DNA of 38,633 nucleotides from Candidatus Binataceae bacterium. GTDB taxonomy: Bacteria; Desulfobacterota; Binatia; Binatales; Binataceae. The notes below the pieces were generated by a model. That model worked only from the letters and a program-made list of their open reading frames with translations, did not search any database and was not told the DNA's origin. The stretch spans positions 1 through 38,633 of the forward strand of contig DASXMJ010000194.1 of assembly GCA_036495685.1 (NCBI GenBank), written 5' to 3'. Position numbers and translations under genes: made by a program. How positions within the stretch are numbered: the stretch's first letter is position 1; every line of letters starts with the position of its first letter. Of the stretch, positions 34,606-38,633 are shown piece after piece.

Positions 34606-35360
34606 TGCCACCGCGTTTCGGAACCTTGGACGTCAACGAGTACGCCAAAGCGGCCTCCACCATCAACGGTTATAAAACCGAGGAGTGGAAGCTCAAGGGC
34701 GCGGAGATCCTCGAACTGCACATTGAGATCGACGATGACCCGGCGGACGCACTGATTCCGCGGACCATGCATCCCGCTATCCCAGCGTACGCGATAATCA
34801 ATGTCACTCATGCACCCGAGAGCCCCGTCGGAGCGTTCACGATGGGGGAAGTTCGCATTGCAGGACGCACCGGTGTGCGTCCGCGTGGTTTCGTGCTGCG
34901 GAGCTTCTGCGACAGCGAGGCGGCGCGGAAGGAACTGAGCTCGAGATGGGGTTTCCCGGTCGCCGCGGGCGACGTGAGCCTCGTGCTACGTCACGACCGC
35001 GTGGCGGGCAAGGTGGTGCTCAACGGCAAAACCGTGCTTCAGGCAGAGCTGATGGACCGAGACATGATCTCGGGGAACGACATCCAGTACATTGCGTCAA
35101 TGCATCTGGCGCGTAATCGCGACGATCAGAAGATGGTCTTGGTGCAGGTCGATCCCGAATACACCTTTTCAAAAGCGGAACGGGGCAAGCCGAACCTCGT
35201 CGCACTTGATGTCGATGCCTTTGGCGCCAGCGGCCACCTGCGGTTGATGAACCCGATCATGGCGTGCTTCGCGGTTGCCGAGATTACGCTGCCCAAGATC
35301 CGGTACATCTGCAATCCGGACCTTCCGGCGATGCAGGGCACTACCAAGCTCGCCGCCTAG
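34605..35360 (+). CDS. Acetoacetate-decarboxylase-like protein lacking the Schiff-base lysine
   Basis: A 251-residue protein with the layout of the acetoacetate decarboxylase superfamily: LIPRTMHPAIPAYAIINVTH, VGAFTMGEVRIAGR, VRPRGFVLRSFCDSEAARKE, then LSSRWGFP and a C-terminal MNPIMACFAVAEITLPKIRY. In true decarboxylases the motif after the WGFP-like turn carries the catalytic lysine pair; here it reads WGFPVAAGD, with no lysine. The fold is therefore likely, but the Schiff-base chemistry is not. The ATG overlaps the stop of the LLM gene (TGATG). Its partner role may be isomerisation, hydrolysis or binding of the LLM product; this is inference. Confidence 0.75.
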   Translation: MPPRFGTLDVNEYAKAASTINGYKTEEWKLKGAEILELHIEIDDDPADALIPRTMHPAIPAYAIINVTHAPESPVGAFTMGEVRIAGRTGVRPRGFVLRSFCDSEAARKELSSRWGFPVAAGDVSLVLRHDRVAGKVVLNGKTVLQAELMDRDMISGNDIQYIASMHLARNRDDQKMVLVQVDPEYTFSKAERGKPNLVALDVDAFGASGHLRLMNPIMACFAVAEITLPKIRYICNPDLPAMQGTTKLAA

Positions 35361-35379
35361 GACAGAGCGGAAGTCCTAG
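35357..35379 (+). other. Hairpin at the end of the decarboxylase-like gene
   Basis: CTAGGAC (35357-35363, containing the TAG stop) pairs perfectly with GTCCTAG (35373-35379) around a 9-base loop. No T-run follows, so it is an mRNA 3' structure rather than a standard intrinsic terminator. Confidence 0.4.
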
Positions 35380-35959
35380 ACTGCGCAGACCTCAGCCGGA
35401 TTCTGAATTCGGCGAGCGTTTGCGCACTCTGGGGATTCTTCTCGTGCCAGCTCCGAGGCGATCGATCATCTGGCTCTCCTTAGCGCTCGCTAGATGCGCA
35501 TTGGGCGAAGCGACTCCGTACGTGATGCTGCGTTGGTTTCCCCGAATCCGGATATCAGTCACAGAGCCGACCCTGGTGACTTGAGGTGAACAAGATTTCG
35601 CGCTGGGAAAGAATTCACCTACAACGTGCAGGCAGCGGTTCACCCGATCATTTCGAGCTGCGATACGCCCCGAGTCGGACCACTTGTACGGTAAGAGCAG
35701 CCGCAGCAAATGAATGCCTACGTCCGCGATTTTTTGCGACCTTTGGTAGCGAAAAACGTCTGAAGCCTAACGTTATGCTCTGAGAGATTTGCTTGTAACG
35801 TTAGCGTTTGGAAATTTTACTTTACTCGCCGTTGGCTCGCAGCTACTCTCGCTTTGGGACAAACGCTCGGACCGCAGCCTTTCTCGTAGATCCCGCCTCG
35901 CTCGTCGCAGGGTCTTCTGTTTAGGAGCAGCCCGACCAAGCCCGTAAGGAGGGCTCTCT
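35361..35959. other. 600-base region without a supported gene; leader of the RRM gene
   Basis: Only short, unconvincing ORFs occur. The region is less GC-rich than its surroundings. It contains the hairpin after the decarboxylase-like gene and the CTAACGTTA/TAACGTTAG inverted repeat (35767-35775 and 35796-35804) with a 20-base loop. TTGTAA (35793-35798), 17 bases, TTTACT is a weak promoter candidate inside it. The last part before the RRM gene is CT-rich. Long leaders are common for cold-induced RNA-binding proteins, so much of it may be transcribed. Confidence 0.5.
35767..35804 (+). repeat. 9-base inverted repeat in the RRM gene upstream region
   Basis: CTAACGTTA (35767-35775) and its exact reverse complement TAACGTTAG (35796-35804) enclose 20 bases. 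Because TAACGTTA is itself a palindrome, the arms are also direct repeats. That fits two sites for a dimeric regulator as well as an RNA hairpin. Confidence 0.5.
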
Positions 35960-36328
35960 ATGCCCACAAAGTTGTACGTAGGCAACCTTGCCTACTCCGT
36001 TAACAATGACGATCTCGCCCAGCATTTTGCGCAGGCGGGAAAAGTCGAGACTGCGACCGTCGTGACGGATAAGTTCTCTGGTCAGTCCCGCGGGTTCGGA
36101 TTTGTGGAAATGTCCGACCCTGCCGAAGCGACTCGAGCCGTCGAAACTCTAAACGACACTGATTTGAAAGGCCGGCGCATCCGGGTGGACGAGGCTCGCG
36201 CCTCAAGTGGTCCGCGCAGCGGCGGCGGTGGTGGCGGCGGTGGCGGATTTGGCGGTGGTGGCCGGGGCGGCGATCGTCGCCGCGGTGGTGGCGGCGGCGG
36301 AGGCGGCGGACGCCGAGATCGCTGGTAA
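35960..36328 (+). CDS. Glycine-rich RRM RNA-binding protein
   Basis: A 122-residue RNA-binding protein. One RRM domain (1-80) has RNP2 LYVGNL (5-10) and RNP1 RGFGFVEM (44-51). The tail (85-122) is almost entirely Gly with Arg and Asp, ending in RRDRW. Such proteins (Rbp of cyanobacteria, also in many other bacteria) bind single-stranded RNA, often after cold shock, as RNA chaperones. AAGGAGG lies 7 bases before the ATG. The gene is monocistronic, with a long leader and a strong terminator 25 bases after the stop. Confidence 0.95.
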   Translation: MPTKLYVGNLAYSVNNDDLAQHFAQAGKVETATVVTDKFSGQSRGFGFVEMSDPAEATRAVETLNDTDLKGRRIRVDEARASSGPRSGGGGGGGGGFGGGGRGGDRRRGGGGGGGGGRRDRW

Positions 36329-36352
36329 CAGTAATCGCGTTTCTACAACCCG

Positions 36353-36387
36353 CGCGGCAGGCCCAGTAGGCATGCCGCGTTTTTTTT
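36353..36387 (+). terminator. Intrinsic terminator of the RRM gene
   Basis: CGCGGCA (36353-36359) pairs with TGCCGCG (36373-36379); inside it GCC/GGC extends the stem past one mismatch. Eight T residues follow (36380-36387). It is the clearest plus-strand terminator in the window. Confidence 0.92.
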
Positions 36388-36609
36388 GGTGCGCCCGGGA
36401 GCCCATGCTGCGGTATGCACTCGACGCGGGCGTGTCGAAGTCGTATCAAGCCGCTGCCCTCCTCGGGGTTGGCGTTCCGGGAGGGTTGAACGTCGGCTGT
36501 AATCTACCCACGAGACGCAAGGCATCTCCTCCAACCGGTCTTGCGCTCGCAGCACAAACCCCGAATAGGGTGCTTACTCGCGCTGCAGCCTTTGGTATCT
36601 TCTTTCGCC

Positions 36610-37479
36610 GTGCAAAAGGCCAAACTATTCAGCAGAAAACAGCGCCGAACTTTGTTCGGATCGATCACTGCCATCGCGATCTCCATGTTCCTGATCACCG
36701 TGTCCGCGCTTGCGTCGCCCGAGCAGGGTAGTTCCTCGCAGCCGCTGCGTAACGTCGCGGGCATCGTTGCCCATCGCGGAGGCAGGCAAGTTCCCATCGG
36801 AACGGCATTTTTCGTGGCGGTCCCCAGTCACGTGTTCGAGGGACGTTCGTTCGTGTACCTGGTGACGGCGCATCACAACCTCCTCGATTCGAACGGCAAG
36901 CCGGCCGAGGGATTGGGGCTCACGTTCGAAGATGCCAAGACGGGCATCACCCGGGAGGAGGGATTGCCACCGGAATCGAAATGGGTGCTCGATCCCAGCG
37001 GCGAATCCGTCGATGTGGCCGCAGTGCCGTTCAGTCCGGTCGGCGCTAATATTGCGCCGATTCCGCTCGGCTCGATTGTGGCGACCGAAACCGAGATGGC
37101 GGCGTTGGCCGAAACCGGAGCGCAGACCTACTATCTAACCGCTGCGAGTGTGGGCCTGAACAAAGGGCGTTTCGAGGCATTGGCACGTTTTGGGCGCGTG
37201 TCGGTAGCGCGTCCACTCGAAGCGGAGGTGCCCGGCGCGGGCGTTCAGCAATTGTGCTTTATGGATGGAGGTTTGACCCCGGGTTTTTCGAGCGGAGCAC
37301 CGGTATTCGTACAAGCGGGATTGCGATTCGTGTTATGGGGGATTCTGGAGTCGACCAACTCGGCAAGCGCGAGCTCGACTTTCCAGGGACTCGCGGGTTT
37401 AGTGCCTGCTAACTCAGTTGCGGAGACGGTGCAGGCGATGGCGGCGGCACAGGAACGTAACCTACATAAGCCGCGATAG
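36610..37479 (+). CDS. Secreted trypsin-like serine protease domain protein
   Basis: A 289-residue exported protein. A basic N-terminus and hydrophobic core (about 14-35, TLFGSITAIAISMFLITVSA) form a signal peptide with likely cleavage near ALA/SPEQ. The rest looks like a divergent chymotrypsin fold: H88 or H89 (YLVTAHHNLL), D135 (SVDVAAVPF) and S228 in GFSSGAPVF, which stands in place of the usual GDSGGP. The oxyanion Gly motif is thus GxSSGAP. The spacing of the three residues supports a working triad but this is by eye only. The GTG at 36610 gives a well-formed signal peptide; no ribosome site is visible, and a TTG at 36541 would add 23 residues. It follows the RRM terminator by about 220 bases with nothing recognisable between. 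Confidence 0.65.
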   Translation: MQKAKLFSRKQRRTLFGSITAIAISMFLITVSALASPEQGSSSQPLRNVAGIVAHRGGRQVPIGTAFFVAVPSHVFEGRSFVYLVTAHHNLLDSNGKPAEGLGLTFEDAKTGITREEGLPPESKWVLDPSGESVDVAAVPFSPVGANIAPIPLGSIVATETEMAALAETGAQTYYLTAASVGLNKGRFEALARFGRVSVARPLEAEVPGAGVQQLCFMDGGLTPGFSSGAPVFVQAGLRFVLWGILESTNSASASSTFQGLAGLVPANSVAETVQAMAAAQERNLHKPR

Positions 37480-37566
37480 GCGAAGTGCTAACGGAGTTTG
37501 CTTGCATCTCTTGCTTTGAGATCACAACCTCGATAACGAAGGAAGTTCTGCTATCGCGCGAAGTGC

Positions 37567-37642
37567 TCCCCGGTAGCTCAGTCGGTAGAGCAGACGGCTG
37601 TTAACCGTCGGGTCGCTGGTTCGAATCCGGCCCGGGGAGCCA
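37567..37642 (+). tRNA. tRNA-Asn (anticodon GTT)
   Basis: A complete 76-base cloverleaf: acceptor stem TCCCCGG/CCGGGGA, D arm TAGCTCAGTCGGTAGAGCA, anticodon stem GACGG/CCGTC with loop CTGTTAA, T arm with GGTTCGAATCC, discriminator G and encoded CCA (37640-37642). Confidence 0.98.
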
Positions 37643-37729
37643 AGCTAAGCCCTCGAATTCGTTGCATTTTTTCATTGCTCAATGGAGACGCGCCTTTTCG
37701 TCCGCCGACGACTGTGCCCAATTTTGTGC

Positions 37730-38633
37730 GTGCGCCGTGAAAAGGCGCTGGTCCACAGCGGGTGAAAGTCCCGCCCGGGAACTGGTTCGTTCCGCCCGGT
37801 AACAATCGAAGCAGCGGTGGAGGAAACGAAGCCGTTGAAGCCTTCGATGAAGAGGGTCGCATGGCGACTCGGTGAGCATGCAGGCCGTAACGCGAGTAAA
37901 CGCTGAGCAGGCCCCGAAACGGGCAACGCAGGAGCCGACCCGCCGCACAAACGGGGAAGGCCGACGCCGATGGAACCTGGTACGAGCGAACGAGGTTCAT
38001 CGGTCCTGCCGGGGTAGTGGCGACGGCATGCAAGCAATGGGGACCAGACGCAACACGGGAAACCCCAGCGGTGATCATAACTGGATCAACCGGCGACTCG
38101 TGAGAGTCAGGCTGGGCCGTATGGGGTGGCGGAGAGGCCCGTAGTTACCGGAGAAGCCGGGTAATGCCGGTGGAGGAAAGGGGCCTCAGTTGAAGGCGAA
38201 CGCGAGAAGTGACGAGGGAGCGAGGATTGGCGATGAGCCTAGCAACCCCAGCAAGTGTTCAGAAGTTGCAGACCGCGTTACACGCAAAAGCGAAGGAAGC
38301 GCCCGGGTTCCGGTTCTATGCACTGTACGACAAGGTGTATCGCGAAGACGTGTTGGCATTCGCCTACCAATGCTGCAAAGCCAACGGCGGTGCGGCGGGA
38401 GTGGATGGCCAGAGCTTCGAGGACATCGAGACGTACGGGGTGGAGCGGTGGCGGGACGAACTGGCGCAGGAGCTGAAAAGCCGAACCTATCAACCACTTC
38501 CGGTCCGGCGCGTTCATATACCCAAGCCGGGCGGAGGACAGCGACCGTTGGGGATACCCGCCATTCGGGACAGGGTGGCGGAGATGGCGGCAGTCCTGGT
38601 ACTCGAACCGATTTTCGAGGCGGATCTGCCGTC
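37730..38633 (+). mobile_element. Group II intron, 5' part (continues past window)
   Basis: The sequence opens with GTGCG (37730; a second GTGCG at 37726 is possible), the usual 5' boundary of a group II intron, followed by a GCGCC/GGCGC hairpin and the GGGTGAAAGTCCC element of domain I. About 500 bases of structured, ORF-free RNA sequence rich in GAAA-like and GTAA loops lead to a reverse-transcriptase ORF. Domains V and VI and the 3' end are beyond the window. It lies 87 bases after tRNA-Asn, in the same direction. Confidence 0.88.
38233..38633 (+). CDS. ltrA: Group II intron reverse transcriptase/maturase (partial)
   Basis: The first about 133 residues of an intron-encoded protein. It starts MSLATPASVQKLQTALHAKA, and has FRFYALYDKVYREDVLAFAY, then the RT0/RT1 region KANGGAAGVDGQSFEDIE, the VRRVHIPKPGGGQRPLGIP block and the IRDRVAEMAAVLVLEPIFEAD motif, all diagnostic of LtrA-type reverse transcriptases. 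Catalytic YADD and the maturase domain would lie downstream. The ATG at 38233 follows GAGGATTGGCG. No frameshift or stop appears in the visible part, so the intron may be active. Confidence 0.92.
   Translation, partial: MSLATPASVQKLQTALHAKAKEAPGFRFYALYDKVYREDVLAFAYQCCKANGGAAGVDGQSFEDIETYGVERWRDELAQELKSRTYQPLPVRRVHIPKPGGGQRPLGIPAIRDRVAEMAAVLVLEPIFEADLP

Noticed and set aside
35586..35783. 65-codon plus-strand ORF in the RRM upstream region
   Set aside because: GTG start, composition unlike neighbouring genes, no recognisable motif; more likely leader sequence.
37578..38078. Minus-strand ORF of 166 codons ending in APRAGFEPATRRLTAVCSTD
   Set aside because: The C-terminal phrase is the known false translation of the antisense strand of a tRNA; the rest is antisense to group II intron RNA.
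1..38633. CRISPR array or prophage region
   Set aside because: No regularly spaced repeats and no phage structural, integrase or cas genes were seen.

Overview
The window is a GC-rich bacterial chromosome segment with about 32 protein genes, one tRNA and the start of a group II intron. Several features suggest an uncultivated soil or sediment lineage: three luciferase-like (LLM) flavin/F420 enzymes, an FMN split-barrel protein, an ACMSD-type amidohydrolase, a VWFA protein of the acidobacterial-related type, and an RND pump. Binatota or a related former-Deltaproteobacteria lineage fits best, but this rests on gene content only and is a guess.

Region 1 (1-8056, minus strand) is an aromatic-degradation operon of the 4-hydroxyphenylacetate type. 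In transcription order it holds a TetR regulator, an HpaB-like hydroxylase, a MetE-like protein, a semialdehyde dehydrogenase, an FAH-family isomerase/decarboxylase, a BphC/HsaC-type extradiol dioxygenase, an LLM oxidoreductase broken by an in-frame TAG, and an HpaH-like hydratase cut by the window edge. Tandem palindromes lie at its predicted promoter, and a second palindromic promoter lies before the MetE-like gene.

Region 2 (8106-13123, minus) is for sensing. It has a large hybrid histidine kinase with its own receiver and HPt domains, and a three-gene unit made of a Spy/CnrX-like periplasmic protein, an ECF sigma factor and a small single-pass membrane protein. The sigma unit is joined by TGATG and ATGA overlaps and looks like a rearranged Cnr-type signalling cassette.

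Region 3 (13183-18042, plus) holds an aldo/keto reductase, an XRE regulator overlapping an ImmA/IrrE metalloprotease, a split-barrel flavin protein next to an LLM enzyme, and a secreted VWFA protein.

Region 4 (18080-25147, minus) holds a ThDP enzyme and a TetR-RND-adaptor efflux operon with a well-placed promoter and operator.

Region 5 (25281-30616, minus) holds a histidine phosphatase, a rhodanese-MoeB/ThiF fusion with an intrinsic terminator, a peroxiredoxin overlapping thiC, a small membrane protein with a structured leader, and a solitary NuoI-like ferredoxin subunit with a clear promoter.

Region 6 (30773-35379) looks catabolic. It has an amidohydrolase divergent from an SHS/Jen1-type carboxylate transporter, then an LLM monooxygenase translationally coupled to an acetoacetate-decarboxylase-like protein that lacks the usual catalytic lysine.

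Region 7 (35380-38633) holds a long leader and a glycine-rich RRM protein with a strong terminator, a secreted trypsin-like protein, tRNA-Asn(GTT), and the 5' part of a group II intron with the beginning of its reverse transcriptase. All functions are read from the sequence by eye; no database search was possible.
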